Notes: generated from the sequence alone by a model not told the origin. Numbered from the stretch's first letter, positions 39,344 to 49,418 are shown. The stretch is 64,000 nucleotides of DNA from Psychromonas algarum (GCF_004376845.1 NZ_SNUW01000002.1:248001-312000); one strand, 5' to 3'. Numbers and translations are program-made.

Positions 39344-40393
39344 TTAATGTTCAAACGTCACAAAATCATGATTCAAAACACTTAGTACAACTTTATCCCC
39401 AATATTAAATTGTAAGCATTCACTGCTGTGATTGCTGTGTCTTACAATAAATTCTTGCCCTGAAAAATCGACTGTTATCTGCTGTAATGCACCTTGAAAA
39501 TCCACTTGTTTCACCACAGCTTCACCATTTAAATCAGGTGTAATAGCAATATGTTCAGGACGTAATAATAGGCGTAATTGTTGCCCTGCCTGCTGCTCAA
39601 TAACACTGTTACTACCTAATAAACCAAAGCAAGTTTGATAGCTATATTTATCTACAACCTCAACATTTATATAATTGGCTTGGCCCATAAAATTAGCAAC
39701 ATATACGGTATTAGGTTGGCGATATAACTTCTGCGCAGTATCGATTTGCACAATTTTACCCGCTTGCATCAAAGCAATACGATCTGCAAAAGCAAACCCT
39801 TCTTCTTTAGAGTGTGTTACAAATAAAGCACTCATTTTCCGTTGTTTAAATAATTGACGAATTTCATGGATCAATTGAAACCGAACATGCTGATCTAAAT
39901 TAGAGAAGGGTTCATCTAATAACATTAAGTCTGGCTGATAAGCTAATGCACGTGCAATGGCAATACGCTGTTGCTGCCCACCAGAAAGTTGATGTGGAAA
40001 GCGTTCAGCCATATCAGCTAGCTGTACTAGCGTTAATACTTCTTGCACACGTTGTTGCTTTTCCGTTTTAGACATTTTTGCCAATGAGAAAGCAACATTA
40101 TCAAAAACATTAAGGTGCGGAAAAAGAGCGTAATCTTGAAAAATAAGACCTATCTTTCTTAATTCTGGAGGCATAAATGTTTTGTGATCATTTAAGGTTT
40201 TTTGTTGAATAGTAATTTTCCCGCTTAACTCCGTTTGCAAACCAGCAACTGCTCTTAATAAAGTTGTCTTACCACAGCCACTTTCACCTAATAAACAGAC
40301 TATTTCATTATCGTTTAAGGTTAGATTCAAGGCTTCTAACACCGTTGTTTTTTGATACGAACAACTTAGGTTCTGAATATCTAAAGCACTCAT
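39344..40393 (-). CDS. fbpC: iron(III) ABC transporter ATP-binding protein
   Basis: This ATPase subunit (349 residues) energises ferric-iron import. It has Walker A LLGESGCGKTTLL (about 34-46), signature LSGGQQQRIAIARAL, Walker B LMLLDEPFSNLD and the H-loop in FVTHSKEEG. A C-terminal TOBE-like region (about 240-345, LLLRPEHIAI) marks the FbpC/PotA-type group. Its start overlaps the fbpB stop by 1 nt. The Fbp assignment, rather than polyamine or sulfate import, rests on the neighbouring FbpA-like binding protein. Confidence 0.92.
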   Translation of the reverse strand: MSALDIQNLSCSYQKTTVLEALNLTLNDNEIVCLLGESGCGKTTLLRAVAGLQTELSGKITIQQKTLNDHKTFMPPELRKIGLIFQDYALFPHLNVFDNVAFSLAKMSKTEKQQRVQEVLTLVQLADMAERFPHQLSGGQQQRIAIARALAYQPDLMLLDEPFSNLDQHVRFQLIHEIRQLFKQRKMSALFVTHSKEEGFAFADRIALMQAGKIVQIDTAQKLYRQPNTVYVANFMGQANYINVEVVDKYSYQTCFGLLGSNSVIEQQAGQQLRLLLRPEHIAITPDLNGEAVVKQVDFQGALQQITVDFSGQEFIVRHSNHSSECLQFNIGDKVVLSVLNHDFVTFEH

Positions 40394-42027
40394 TAAGACC
40401 TTTTCTCCAACATATTATTTACTACAATAAACGGAATTAAACCTAATACGATAATCATTAATGCAGGCAATGCTGCATATTCAATCATTTCATCAGAAAC
40501 AAATTGATATACATAGGTTGCTAATGTTTCAAAATTAAAAGGTCGTAATAATAAAGCGGCTGGTAATTCTTTCATCGCTTCAATAAAAACTAAAATGAAG
40601 GCTGTTAACAAACCTTTTTTAATTAAAGGAAGATTAACTCGCCAAATAGTTTTAGCTGGACCATGCCCTAATGTTCTCGATGCAAGATCTAATGATGGAG
40701 AGACTTGCACTAAGCTGCTATCTACGCTGCCCACAGCGATTGCACTAAATCGTACCAAATAACCTAAAACCAAAATAAACAGCGACCCTGATAGCACTAA
40801 TCCTAATGAAGACAATCCCCAACTAATGAATAAGTCATTTAGCCAAAGATCAATATTCGTCAGAGGGATTAAAACACCAATGGCAACAACCGTACCAGGG
40901 ACGGCATAACCAAGCGAAGATAAACGAACTGCAGACTTAGCCCCAAGACCGGGATTTAATCGTTGGTAAAAGTTCACCACCAAAGCAACAGCTAATGCAA
41001 GTATGGCAACCAAAAAAGCTAACCATAAACTGTTTATCGTATAATTGATGAGATCATCATTTAGAGATTCAGCAAAATAATGAACGGCATAATAAAGTAA
41101 TACAGCAATCGGGATAAATAATGACAAGCTTATTAACAACCACGTAAAAGTAAGCGCCCCCCACTTTTTCCAACCTGTTAATACAAAGCGAATATCTGTA
41201 CTTACACTACCGTTGCGTTGATAAACTTTTTGCTTACGACGACTATAGTTTTCCAAGGAAATAAGAATAACTAATACCAACAGCATCACAGAGGAGATTT
41301 TTGCCGCCGTTGTTAAGCTACCTAATTCCAACCAAGTATCATAAATGGCTGTTGTTAATGTACTCACAGCAAAATAGTTCACAGTCGCAAAATCGCCTAA
41401 TGTTTCCATTGCAATTAATGAGATACCAACAGCCATTGCAGAACGTGATAAAGGGATACTGACTCGCCAAAAGGCTCTTAATGGCGAAAGCCCTAAACTT
41501 CTAGCTGCTTGAAATAAACCACCTGATTGGGCTAAGAAAGCACCACGTAACAATAAATATAAATAAGGAAACAACGCTAATGCCAAAATGACAGAAGCAC
41601 CTAATAAGGTGCGGATGTCAGGAAAGTAGTAGTCATTGGCAGATTGCCAACCAAAAAGCTGCCGCAAGGTTCGTTGCACAGGACCTGAGAAATCTAATAA
41701 GTCAGTATAAACAATGGCAATAATGTAAGGAGGCATCGCTAAAGGTAACATTAATACCCATTGCAAAGTTCTACGAGTTGGAAATTCACAACAAGCAACA
41801 AACCAAGCACAAGGCATAGCAAAGCAGATACTAAATAAAACGACACAGAGAATTAATAGAAGGGTATTACTGATATAAGTCAATAAAACAGTATCAAGCA
41901 AATGTTGAAAACTACCGCTGTCATCAATAACAAACGCACTTAAAACAATGGCAATAATTGGAGATAATAAAATACAAGTTACCACCCAAGGCAGTAACTT
42001 GTAGAGATTAAACGACTTAGAGATCAA
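40393..42027 (-). CDS. fbpB: iron(III) ABC transporter permease
   Basis: This fused permease (544 residues, about 12 membrane helices) contains two binding-protein-dependent transport domains with EAA loops, ARSLGLSPLRAFWRVSIPLS in the first half and ASRTLGHGPAKTIWRVNLPL in the second, as in FbpB/SfuB. It forms the inner-membrane channel for FbpC-driven uptake. It overlaps fbpA by 11 nt at its start and fbpC by 1 nt at its end. Confidence 0.93.
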   Translation of the reverse strand: MISKSFNLYKLLPWVVTCILLSPIIAIVLSAFVIDDSGSFQHLLDTVLLTYISNTLLLILCVVLFSICFAMPCAWFVACCEFPTRRTLQWVLMLPLAMPPYIIAIVYTDLLDFSGPVQRTLRQLFGWQSANDYYFPDIRTLLGASVILALALFPYLYLLLRGAFLAQSGGLFQAARSLGLSPLRAFWRVSIPLSRSAMAVGISLIAMETLGDFATVNYFAVSTLTTAIYDTWLELGSLTTAAKISSVMLLVLVILISLENYSRRKQKVYQRNGSVSTDIRFVLTGWKKWGALTFTWLLISLSLFIPIAVLLYYAVHYFAESLNDDLINYTINSLWLAFLVAILALAVALVVNFYQRLNPGLGAKSAVRLSSLGYAVPGTVVAIGVLIPLTNIDLWLNDLFISWGLSSLGLVLSGSLFILVLGYLVRFSAIAVGSVDSSLVQVSPSLDLASRTLGHGPAKTIWRVNLPLIKKGLLTAFILVFIEAMKELPAALLLRPFNFETLATYVYQFVSDEMIEYAALPALMIIVLGLIPFIVVNNMLEKRS

Positions 42028-43036
42028 ATTTCACTTCATCCAGTAACTTGATAGCAGCTTCATGCTGTGCAGCTATATCAGATAATGCGATATCATCTGC
42101 TTTAAATGTGCCCCATGATGCAACTAATTTAGATAGTTGTACATTCTCTTTTACAGGATATTCAAAATTAATTTCTGCATACATTTGCTGAGCAACATCG
42201 CCAGATAAGAACTCCATTAATTTAATAGCATTTTCTTTATTTGGAGAGTATTTAGCTAAAGAAATACCACTCACATTTAAGTGCGAACCTGTTGTCGCTT
42301 GGTTAGGGAAGTTAATGTTAACTGCTTCTGCCCAAGACACTTGTTTTGGATCGTTAACCATTTTTCCTAAATAATAGCTGTTGCCTAATGCATAATCACA
42401 TACACCATCTTTAACTGCTTTAACTTGGCCACGGTCATTACCTTGTGGTTTACGTGCTAAATTTGCTTTCAAGCCTTCTAACCAAACTTTTGCTTTAGCT
42501 TCACCTTCATGTGCAATAATAGAAGCTAATAACGAGACATTGTAAGGATGTTTACCAGAGCGCATACATACTTTACCTTTAAATTCAGGTGTTGCTAAAT
42601 CTTGGTAAGTAATTTTAGGCGCAGGACCAACACGCTCAGAAGATGAATAGATGTTACGTACACGACTTGTTAATGCAACCCATTGATTTTCTTTACCACG
42701 GAATTTACTTGGAATATTTTTATTTAAAATATCACTCGCAACAGGTTGTGCTAAACCATCTTTAGCAAATAATGCTAAACGACTAAAATCAGATGTTAGC
42801 ATAAGGTCTGCAGTTGATAGTTTGCCTTCACGTTTAATACGCTCAATTAAACCTTTTTTAGCAAATAAAATATTTACTTTTATGCCCGTTTCAGCAGTAA
42901 ACTCTTTCATCATAGGTTCAATTAGAAATGGTTGGCGGTATGAATAAACATTGACTTCTTCAGCGGCATAAGACATTGAACTTGCTAGAGCAGATGCACC
43001 AGCTAATAAAACGGTGAAACTTTTTTTAATAGACAT
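42017..43036 (-). CDS. fbpA: periplasmic iron(III)-binding protein
   Basis: FbpA-like protein (339 residues) with a signal peptide (about 1-25, cleaved after MSYA). The family N-terminal block VNVYSYRQPFLIEP supplies one iron tyrosine, and the adjacent pair in ALGNSYYLGKM is the hallmark Tyr-Tyr of FbpA. It binds Fe(III) in the periplasm and hands it to FbpBC. I use the ATG at 43036, with GGAAG 5 nt upstream; an ATG four codons earlier would leave the ribosome binding site inside the gene. It is the first gene of the operon, behind a Fur-like promoter. Confidence 0.93.
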   Translation of the reverse strand: MSIKKSFTVLLAGASALASSMSYAAEEVNVYSYRQPFLIEPMMKEFTAETGIKVNILFAKKGLIERIKREGKLSTADLMLTSDFSRLALFAKDGLAQPVASDILNKNIPSKFRGKENQWVALTSRVRNIYSSSERVGPAPKITYQDLATPEFKGKVCMRSGKHPYNVSLLASIIAHEGEAKAKVWLEGLKANLARKPQGNDRGQVKAVKDGVCDYALGNSYYLGKMVNDPKQVSWAEAVNINFPNQATTGSHLNVSGISLAKYSPNKENAIKLMEFLSGDVAQQMYAEINFEYPVKENVQLSKLVASWGTFKADDIALSDIAAQHEAAIKLLDEVKFDL

Positions 43037-43046
43037 ATTTTCTTCC

Positions 43047-43105
43047 ATAAATAATAGTAATTATCAAGTGCGACAGAGTTTAATGATAACAATTACTATT
43101 TACAA
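43047..43105 (-). promoter_or_regulatory. fbpA promoter with Fur-like boxes
   Basis: A sigma-70-like pair on the minus strand is TTGTAA (43100-43105) and TAAACT (43077-43082), 17 bp apart. Across the spacer and -10 lies AGTAATTGTTATCATTAAA (43079-43097), matching the Fur consensus GATAATGATAATCATTATC at 13 of 19 positions. A second weaker Fur-like site at 43047-43065 matches at 12 of 19. This fits iron repression of fbpABC. Fur itself is not in the window. Confidence 0.7.
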
Positions 43106-43210
43106 GTTTAATTTATAATTATTTCATCATAAATTAAACTGTAAAAAACAACTTACTACTCAGAAAGAGTAAGGAAAAGGAGTCTACTTTAAGGTTTCAC
43201 ATCAAATAAC

Positions 43211-43246
43211 AAAAAGGCATTATATTTTTATATATAATGCCTTTTT
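43211..43246 (-). terminator. terminator after the MaoC-like gene
   Basis: A perfect 15-bp stem joins 43211-43225 (AAAAAGGCATTATAT) to 43232-43246 (ATATAATGCCTTTTT), with a 6-nt loop, and ends in a U-run on either strand. It lies 26 bases after the MaoC-like gene stop and upstream of fbpA. Confidence 0.92.
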
Positions 43247-43272
43247 ATTGACGCAAAAAATAAATCTAAAGA

Positions 43273-43959
43273 TTAAAAATATACGCGTACTACGGATACA
43301 GCCACACAACCAGGACGGCGTGTACCCTGTATTTCGATTGAAATTTCTTTCTCAATTTCTAAGCCACGTTTAATGGGAGAAACTTTAATTAAACGGCTAT
43401 GAGCGCGAATAACACTGCCCGTTTTCACAGGATAAGGAAAACGCACCTGGTTTAATCCATAATTCACAGTCATTTTTGCATTTGGATAAGCGGGACGACT
43501 TGCATCCACACTATCAGTTAAACGTGGTAATAATGATAAAGTTAAAAAACCATGCGCAATCGTTGTTTTAAATGGAGATTCTTTTTCTGCACGCTCTACG
43601 TCGTTATGCAGCCATTGGTGATCTTCAGTGACATTTGAAAACTGATCGACACGATCTTGAGTAATGGTGTACCAGTCTCCAACATGAACCTCTTCTCCAA
43701 TTTGAGTTTGCAAGGTTAAAAAAAGTTCTCTTGCTTCAACTGAAACTTGAATAGGTTTCTGCGCAACTTTTATTGATTGACCATCTTCTAAAACTGAATA
43801 TTCTTTTATCCATGACATTAATTGTGCACGGTTATTATGTGCATTCTTAATAAATAAAGAGTAATAGTCTCGAATCGCAGGTGACATCCACTCTTTAAAA
43901 TCAAAAGCAAATTTTTGCATCAAATCTGCTTTGTATTTATTAATATCTATTTTTTTCAT
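43273..43959 (-). CDS. MaoC-like (hot-dog fold) dehydratase
   Basis: This 228-residue protein has a C-terminal MaoC/(R)-hydratase domain (about 85-225): YTITQDRVDQFSNVTEDHQW contains the Asp and His of the hydratase active site, and TTIAHGFLTLSLLPRL follows. An N-terminal region of about 80 residues (MKKIDINKYKADLMQKFAFD onward) is helical and resembles no domain I recognise. Family members hydrate trans-2-enoyl-CoA or act on polyketide-like acyl thioesters. The natural substrate is not told by the neighbours, pyrF and fbpA. It ends at a strong terminator. Confidence 0.8.
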   Translation of the reverse strand: MKKIDINKYKADLMQKFAFDFKEWMSPAIRDYYSLFIKNAHNNRAQLMSWIKEYSVLEDGQSIKVAQKPIQVSVEARELFLTLQTQIGEEVHVGDWYTITQDRVDQFSNVTEDHQWLHNDVERAEKESPFKTTIAHGFLTLSLLPRLTDSVDASRPAYPNAKMTVNYGLNQVRFPYPVKTGSVIRAHSRLIKVSPIKRGLEIEKEISIEIQGTRRPGCVAVSVVRVYF

Positions 43960-43989
43960 AAAAAATGGCTTTCCCTTAAGGCGTTTTTA

Positions 43990-44694
43990 TTAAATTAATG
44001 AAGCGTTAATTTCATTTAAAATTGCCACAGGGTCTTGCGCCTGAGTAATAGGACGTCCAATCACCAAATAATCAGAACCACTTTCAATAGCCTGTTTTGG
44101 TGTTTTAATACGACGTTGGTCACCCGCATCAGATCCCGCAGGGCGGATACCAGGGGTAATAAGTTTAAATGACTCACCTAATAACGCTTTAAGCTCTTCT
44201 GCTTCATGTGAAGAACAAACAACACCATCTAAACCAGATGATTTAGTTAAGGTAGCTAAACGCTTTACTTGCTCTGCAGGCGTTAGATTTATACCTAATT
44301 CTGTAAGGTCACTTTGATCCATACTAGTTAATACTGTCACAGCAATTAATAATGGGGCTTTGTCACCATAAGGTAACAATATTTCTTTTGCGGCTTCCAT
44401 CATACGACGACCACCACTAGCATGGACATTAACCATCCAAACACCTAAATCAGCAGCCGCTTTTACTGCTTTAGCAACAGTATTTGGAATATCATGAAAT
44501 TTTAAATCTAAAAATACATCAAACCCTTTTGCTACCACTAGCTTTACAAAATCAGGACCAAAATGAGTAAACATCTCTTTACCAATTTTTAAACGACATG
44601 TACTAGGGTCTAACTGTTCAATAAAAGCTAATGCTTGTTGTTTGTTATCATAATCTAGAGCGATAACAACTTTAGGATCTGTAACTTGATTCAT
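43990..44694 (-). CDS. pyrF: orotidine 5'-phosphate decarboxylase
   Basis: PyrF (234 residues) makes UMP from OMP in pyrimidine synthesis. The active-site block [19 protein letters not shown] (about 62-80) supplies the Asp-Lys-Asp catalytic network. RLKIGKEMF and [16 protein letters not shown] are also diagnostic. The length is normal. It lies 51 bp after lapB, the lapA-lapB-pyrF order being conserved in enterobacteria. Confidence 0.97.
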   Translation of the reverse strand: MNQVTDPKVVIALDYDNKQQALAFIEQLDPSTCRLKIGKEMFTHFGPDFVKLVVAKGFDVFLDLKFHDIPNTVAKAVKAAADLGVWMVNVHASGGRRMMEAAKEILLPYGDKAPLLIAVTVLTSMDQSDLTELGINLTPAEQVKRLATLTKSSGLDGVVCSSHEAEELKALLGESFKLITPGIRPAGSDAGDQRRIKTPKQAIESGSDYLVIGRPITQAQDPVAILNEINASLI

Positions 44695-44745
44695 TTTGTT
44701 TCCTATCTAAAACGGTATTAATTTACTGTATTAATAATAAAAATG

Positions 44746-45918
44746 TTATTCGCCATCTAAACCTCTAATCGGTTTAATACGTCCCCAACTTTTACAAGAT
44801 GGACACAGCCAAAATAATTTTTTAATGGAATAACCACATTTTTGGCAGCGATACTGTGGACGAAACTTAATTTGTTCACTAACGAGTTGATGTAAAAAGG
44901 TTAAACTTTCTCGCTCATTATCAGATTGCGCTAAACGCAAGTGATAAGTCATCAAATGATTAAAGCCTTTCATCGTTGGATTACGGCGTAACTCCTGCAA
45001 CATAAAGGCTTGTGCTTTTTCTACACTTCTAAATTCAGCAATCAATGTAGATAATAAAATAACCGCACTTGCCCCTCCGCCTAAACTAACAATACGATAT
45101 AAATAATTAATTAACTCATTTTCTGTATGTAATTTTTTATGTAGCGCATACAGTTTATCTAAAATGACTTCTGTAAAATCAATATCTAATTCAGGGATAG
45201 TTTGTAGTATTTTTAATGCTTTTTCAGGCTGTTGATTACGATCATAATAATTAGCCATCGCCATACATGCACGAATACATTCTGGAAAAGTATGTAATGC
45301 CTTTTCATATAATTTAATGGCTTGTTTTTGTTGCTCAGGCTTTTTCATTTGATCCGCTAAGCTACAATACAAATAAGATAATGTTCTTGGTTTGGCATGT
45401 TCTTTGCCCATCTTATTTAATTGCTCAGTACAGGAAACCGCTTCTTTCCATTCCTTTAACTGCTGATGAATAAGTAATAAATTTTCTAGAGCAACTTGTT
45501 TATATTCAGGAGATTCTTTGAGTTGGATAAAAATTTCTTCACTACGATCAAATAAACCAGATTGATAAAAATCTTTACCAAGCTGCAACATAGCTAAATC
45601 ACGTTGTTCAATGGTTAAAGAAGGGCGAGCAATAAGGTTCTGATGAATACGTATAGCACGATCTACCTCGCCACTTTGACGAAATAAATTACCTAAAGCA
45701 AGGTGGGTTTCAATGGTTTCATCATCAACATCTAATAAAGCAATAAAATGATCGACAGCTTTATCAGGTTGTTCATTTAGTAAAAAGTTTAACCCTTGTA
45801 CATAATCGCGACTGAGCTGATTACCCTTTTTTTGCTTTTTTTGATAAACACTGCGCACTCCCATATACCAACCATAGAAGGCTGCGACGGGAAGCAGGAG
45901 AAAGAATATTTCTTGCAC
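44746..45918 (-). CDS. lapB: LPS assembly protein LapB (YciM)
   Basis: LapB (390 residues) is an inner-membrane-anchored protein that tunes LPS synthesis by helping FtsH degrade LpxC. It has an N-terminal membrane anchor (EIFFLLLPVAAFYGWYMGVR), tetratricopeptide repeats through the middle (such as ALGNLFRQSGEVDRAIRIHQ), and a C-terminal rubredoxin-type metal domain with YRCQKCGY and LCPSCKSWG. The start is a GTG at 45918, aligning with the E. coli start; the ribosome binding site is weak. It lies 6 bp after lapA. Confidence 0.95.
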   Translation of the reverse strand: MQEIFFLLLPVAAFYGWYMGVRSVYQKKQKKGNQLSRDYVQGLNFLLNEQPDKAVDHFIALLDVDDETIETHLALGNLFRQSGEVDRAIRIHQNLIARPSLTIEQRDLAMLQLGKDFYQSGLFDRSEEIFIQLKESPEYKQVALENLLLIHQQLKEWKEAVSCTEQLNKMGKEHAKPRTLSYLYCSLADQMKKPEQQKQAIKLYEKALHTFPECIRACMAMANYYDRNQQPEKALKILQTIPELDIDFTEVILDKLYALHKKLHTENELINYLYRIVSLGGGASAVILLSTLIAEFRSVEKAQAFMLQELRRNPTMKGFNHLMTYHLRLAQSDNERESLTFLHQLVSEQIKFRPQYRCQKCGYSIKKLFWLCPSCKSWGRIKPIRGLDGE

Positions 45919-45924
45919 TAAGAG

Positions 45925-46212
45925 TTAATCTTTTTCTGTTTTAGCACGTAAATCATTAAGTTCTCTTCGCTGTTTTATATTTAATTTTTGTAATTTGCGG
46001 TTTCTCATTTTCAATATTAAATAAAAATAACTTGCTAAACAAACCGCCACTAAAAAACCAGATGAAAAAATAATCGCTAATAGTGTTGATAGACGTAATT
46101 CATTCTGAGCGATCAAATAATGTAATGTAACTAATTGTTGGTTTTTCAAACCTAAAATAACGGCAACAACAAAAAATAAGACTGTGATTAATATAGTTAG
46201 AAATCGTTTCAT
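45925..46212 (-). CDS. lapA: LPS assembly protein LapA (YciS)
   Basis: LapA (95 residues) has two hydrophobic helices (FLTILITVLFFVVAVILGL and LLAIIFSSGFLVAVCLASYF), then a charged cytoplasmic helix. The NQQLVTLHYLIAQNELRLS loop is typical of the DUF1049 family. I use the ATG at 46212 (MKRFL); an upstream start would add a 16-residue hydrophobic extension not seen in relatives. It is the first gene of lapA-lapB-pyrF. LapA partners LapB in LPS control. Confidence 0.9.
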   Translation of the reverse strand: MKRFLTILITVLFFVVAVILGLKNQQLVTLHYLIAQNELRLSTLLAIIFSSGFLVAVCLASYFYLILKMRNRKLQKLNIKQRRELNDLRAKTEKD

Positions 46213-46373
46213 ACTGATACCCACACAAAAATAAGAATAGATGAGTGTATTATAAATCAATCATGGAATAAATCATTGATATGAATCGTTTAGTATTATG
46301 GCTCAGATATTGAGAAAATTAATGCTATTTTAGGGGAATAGTGAGGAAAGCGAGTATCCACTTAAACTGTAGA

Positions 46374-46399
46374 TAAAAAAATGGTGCTTTTCAGCACCA
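46374..46399 (-). terminator. terminator after ihfB
   Basis: The stem TGGTGCT/AGCACCA (46393-46399 with 46382-46388) has a 4-nt loop and a U-run complementary to A46374-A46381. It lies 8 bases after the ihfB stop and ends the rpsA-ihfB unit. Confidence 0.9.
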
Positions 46400-46406
46400 C
46401 TTTTAT

Positions 46407-46694
46407 TTAGGTATTTAATGCATTAACTCGTTCTCTCAATGCTTTACCCGGTTTGAAGTGAGGAACATACTTACCACCTAATTCAACCTTATCTCCTGTT
46501 TTAGGATTACGGCCAACGCGTGGTGCACGGTAATGTAAAGAAAAACTACCAAAGCCTCTAACTTCAATTCGATCGCCAGAAGCAAGAGAATTGGTCATCA
46601 ACATTAATGTTTCTTTTACACTATCTTCAACTTCTTTAACCGACAATTGAAAGTGTTTGCTGGTTAGTCTTTCGATCAAATCAGACTTAGTCAT
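46407..46694 (-). CDS. ihfB: integration host factor beta subunit
   Basis: IHF-beta (95 residues) pairs with IHF-alpha to bend DNA. It shows [33 protein letters not shown] (with the intercalating proline of the arm) and [17 protein letters not shown]. The 83-bp gap to rpsA and the following terminator match the E. coli order cmk-rpsA-ihfB. IHF is expected to help sigma-54 promoters such as the one for glnK here, an inference. Confidence 0.97.
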   Translation of the reverse strand: MTKSDLIERLTSKHFQLSVKEVEDSVKETLMLMTNSLASGDRIEVRGFGSFSLHYRAPRVGRNPKTGDKVELGGKYVPHFKPGKALRERVNALNT

Positions 46695-46777
46695 AACTTA
46701 CCTCGTATTATGTGAATACAAATTAAAACAGACTTCCAGTTAATGCTTTAAACGTGGCTGTTGCCAGCCACATTTAA

Positions 46778-48448
46778 TTATTTACCTTTAGCAGCGTTAA
46801 ATGCGTCTAACATTGCATTACCCATGCTTGCTTCGTCTTGTTGCTTCAAGCTATCGATAGCATCTTTTTCATCTGCTTCATCTTTCGCTTTGATAGATAG
46901 GCTGATTACGCGGTTTTTACGATCAACACCAACGTATTTAGCTTCAACAGATTCACCAGCTTTTAATACTGTAGATGCATCTTCGATACGGTCACGAGAG
47001 ATATCAGCAACACGAATGTAACCTTCAACACCTTCAGTAAGAGTAACTGTAGCACCCTTAGCATCAACTTCGGAAATAGTACCTGTAACGATAGTACCTT
47101 TCTTGAATTCTGCTAAGTAGTTATTGAATGGGTCAGCAGCGATTTGCTTGATACCTAGAGAGATACGTTCGCGCTCTGGGTCAACTTGTAATACAACAGC
47201 TTCGATTTCGTCGCCTTTTTTGTATTCAAGAACAGCTTTTTCGCCTTCAACTTCCCAACTAATATCAGAAAGGTGAACTAGACCGTCGATGTTTCCGTCA
47301 AGACCGATGAAGATACCAAAGTCAGTGATAGATTTAATCTTACCAGAAACTTTTTGACCTTTATCGTGTGTTGAAGAGAACTCTTCCCACGGGTTAGCTT
47401 TACACTGTTTAAGACCTAGAGAAATACGACGACGTTCTTCATCGATATCTAGAACCATAACTTCAGCCATATCACCTAAGTTAACAACTTTAGATGGGTG
47501 GATGTTTTTGTTAGTCCAATCCATTTCAGAAACGTGAACAAGACCTTCAACGCCTTCTTCAATTTCTACGAAACAACCGTAATCAGTTAAGTTTGTCACT
47601 TTACCAGTTAGACGAGTTGATTCTGGGTAACGCTTAGCGATTGCAACCCATGGATCTTCACCTAATTGCTTAAGACCTAGAGATACACGAGTGCGCTCAC
47701 GGTCAAACTTAAGGATTTTAACGTTGATTTCTTCACCAACAGTTACGATTTCGCTTGGGTGCTTAACACGTTTCCAAGCCATATCAGTAATATGCAATAG
47801 GCCGTCTACACCACCTAAGTCTACGAAAGCACCGTAGTCAGTTAGGTTTTTAACGATACCTTTAACTTCTTGACCTTCTTGAAGGTTCTCTAGAAGCTCA
47901 TCACGTTCAACACTGTTTTCAGTTTCGATAACAGCACGACGAGATACAACAACATTGTTGCGTTTTTGGTCTAACTTGATCACTTTGAATTCAATATCTT
48001 TGTTTTCAAGGTGAGCAGTGTCACGTACAGGGCGTACGTCAACTAATGAACCAGGAAGGAAAGCACGGATACCGTTTAATTCAACAGTGAAACCACCTTT
48101 AACTTTACCGTTGATAACACCGATAACAGTTTCTTGGTCTTCGTACGCTTTCTCTAATTGGATCCAAGCTTCATGACGTTTAGCTTTTTCGCGAGAAAGT
48201 TTAGTTTCACCGAAACCATCTTCTACAGCGTCTAGAGCTACATCACAAACATCGCCAACTTCAACTTCAATTTCGCCAGCAGCGTTCTTGAATTCTTCAA
48301 CTGGGATAGCAGCTTCAGATTTAAGACCTGCATCAACGAATACTAAGTTGTTGCTAATGCGTACGATTGTACCTTTAACAATTGTACCTGGGCGAGTTTC
48401 TACTTGTTGAAGAGATTCTTCAAATAGTTCAGCAAAAGATTCCATCAT
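46778..48448 (-). CDS. rpsA: 30S ribosomal protein S1
   Basis: S1 (555-556 residues) has six S1/OB repeats. The first two bind the ribosome and the rest bind mRNA, for example [20 protein letters not shown] and [20 protein letters not shown]. The N-terminus [20 protein letters not shown] matches the family. Two ATGs in tandem (48448 and 48445) are both possible starts. No Shine-Dalgarno sequence precedes them. That is also true of E. coli rpsA, whose folded leader supports translation and S1 autoregulation. It lies 103 bp after cmk. Confidence 0.97.
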   Translation of the reverse strand: MMESFAELFEESLQQVETRPGTIVKGTIVRISNNLVFVDAGLKSEAAIPVEEFKNAAGEIEVEVGDVCDVALDAVEDGFGETKLSREKAKRHEAWIQLEKAYEDQETVIGVINGKVKGGFTVELNGIRAFLPGSLVDVRPVRDTAHLENKDIEFKVIKLDQKRNNVVVSRRAVIETENSVERDELLENLQEGQEVKGIVKNLTDYGAFVDLGGVDGLLHITDMAWKRVKHPSEIVTVGEEINVKILKFDRERTRVSLGLKQLGEDPWVAIAKRYPESTRLTGKVTNLTDYGCFVEIEEGVEGLVHVSEMDWTNKNIHPSKVVNLGDMAEVMVLDIDEERRRISLGLKQCKANPWEEFSSTHDKGQKVSGKIKSITDFGIFIGLDGNIDGLVHLSDISWEVEGEKAVLEYKKGDEIEAVVLQVDPERERISLGIKQIAADPFNNYLAEFKKGTIVTGTISEVDAKGATVTLTEGVEGYIRVADISRDRIEDASTVLKAGESVEAKYVGVDRKNRVISLSIKAKDEADEKDAIDSLKQQDEASMGNAMLDAFNAAKGK

Positions 48449-48551
48449 CTATTTATTCACACTTATTTTATACAACCACATACAATCCATTCGTACGGGA
48501 GGCAAGAAAGATTACCACTTCATCCATAAAGCAGCTTTATTAAACAACTGA
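48449..48551 (-). promoter_or_regulatory. rpsA leader without a Shine-Dalgarno sequence
   Basis: The 103 bases between cmk and rpsA form the rpsA leader. The bases just before the ATG (GTGAATAAATAG) lack a purine-rich ribosome binding site. In E. coli a comparable leader is known to be translated efficiently through hairpins and to mediate S1 repression. I could not fold this one reliably by eye. Confidence 0.45.
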
Positions 48552-49238
48552 TTATTCAGTTGAAATATTCAATTTAAGTTCAGTAAAAGTTAATATTTTC
48601 TCTACAACTTCATCAATAGTTAATGATGTTGAATCGATCACAAAAGCATCATCTGCAGGGCGTAAAGGAGCAACAGCTCGGTTACGATCTCGGAAATCAC
48701 GCTCTTTAATCTCGCTTAAAATTTGCGCGATACTAACATCAAAGCCCTTACCTTGCAACTGATTAAAACGACGCGTAGCTCGCTCTTCAGCGCTTGCATC
48801 TAAGAAAATTTTAACTGCAGCATCAGGAAATACAACGGTTCCCATGTCTCGTCCATCGGCAATTAATCCAGGTGCTTGTAAAAAAGCTTGTTGGCGCGCT
48901 AACAAAGCTGATCGTACCAATTCAATCGAAGCAACTTCAGACGCAGCTTGACCAACAATCTCAGTTCGTAATTTGTCACCGATATTTTCACCTGATAATA
49001 ACGTATCAACACCACTTCCATTTGAAACAAAAGAAACATCTAACGTCAAGGCTAAGTCAGCTAATGCACTTGAGTCGCTCAAAATGATATTTTTCTGTAG
49101 TGCAGCATAAGCAAGAATTCGGTATAGCGCCCCACTATCTAAAAGATGCCATTGTAATTTTTTCGCTAAGATGTGACACACAGTGCCTTTACCAGATCCA
49201 CTTGGACCATCAACGGTAATTAGATTTGAAACTGGCAT
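48552..49238 (-). CDS. cmk: cytidylate kinase
   Basis: Cmk (228 residues) phosphorylates CMP and dCMP. The P-loop [20 protein letters not shown] lies at the N-terminus, followed by [25 protein letters not shown] and [11 protein letters not shown] of the CMP-binding and lid regions. I use the ATG at 49238, with GGGG 7 nt upstream; an in-frame TTG four codons earlier would cover that site. It precedes rpsA, as in E. coli. Confidence 0.97.
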   Translation of the reverse strand: MPVSNLITVDGPSGSGKGTVCHILAKKLQWHLLDSGALYRILAYAALQKNIILSDSSALADLALTLDVSFVSNGSGVDTLLSGENIGDKLRTEIVGQAASEVASIELVRSALLARQQAFLQAPGLIADGRDMGTVVFPDAAVKIFLDASAEERATRRFNQLQGKGFDVSIAQILSEIKERDFRDRNRAVAPLRPADDAFVIDSTSLTIDEVVEKILTFTELKLNISTE

Positions 49239-49352
49239 ATTTAACCCCAATTGGTGATTAGATCATTTTTATGAATAATATCTTATACCCTAATCAATTT
49301 GATTAAGAAAATCACTAAGATAATAAATTGTTTATTACAGATACAAAATTAA

Positions 49353-49391
49353 GACAAAAAAATACCCACTTATTTTTTGTAGTGGGTATTT
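49353..49391 (-). terminator. terminator of the ccm operon
   Basis: An 11-bp stem (AAATACCCACT at 49360-49370 with AGTGGGTATTT at 49381-49391) has a 10-nt loop and a U-run on the minus strand (complement of 49356-49362). It lies 28 bases after the ccmI stop. Confidence 0.93.
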
Positions 49392-49418
49392 AGTGGTTAC
49401 CTTAAATAAAGTAGCTCA

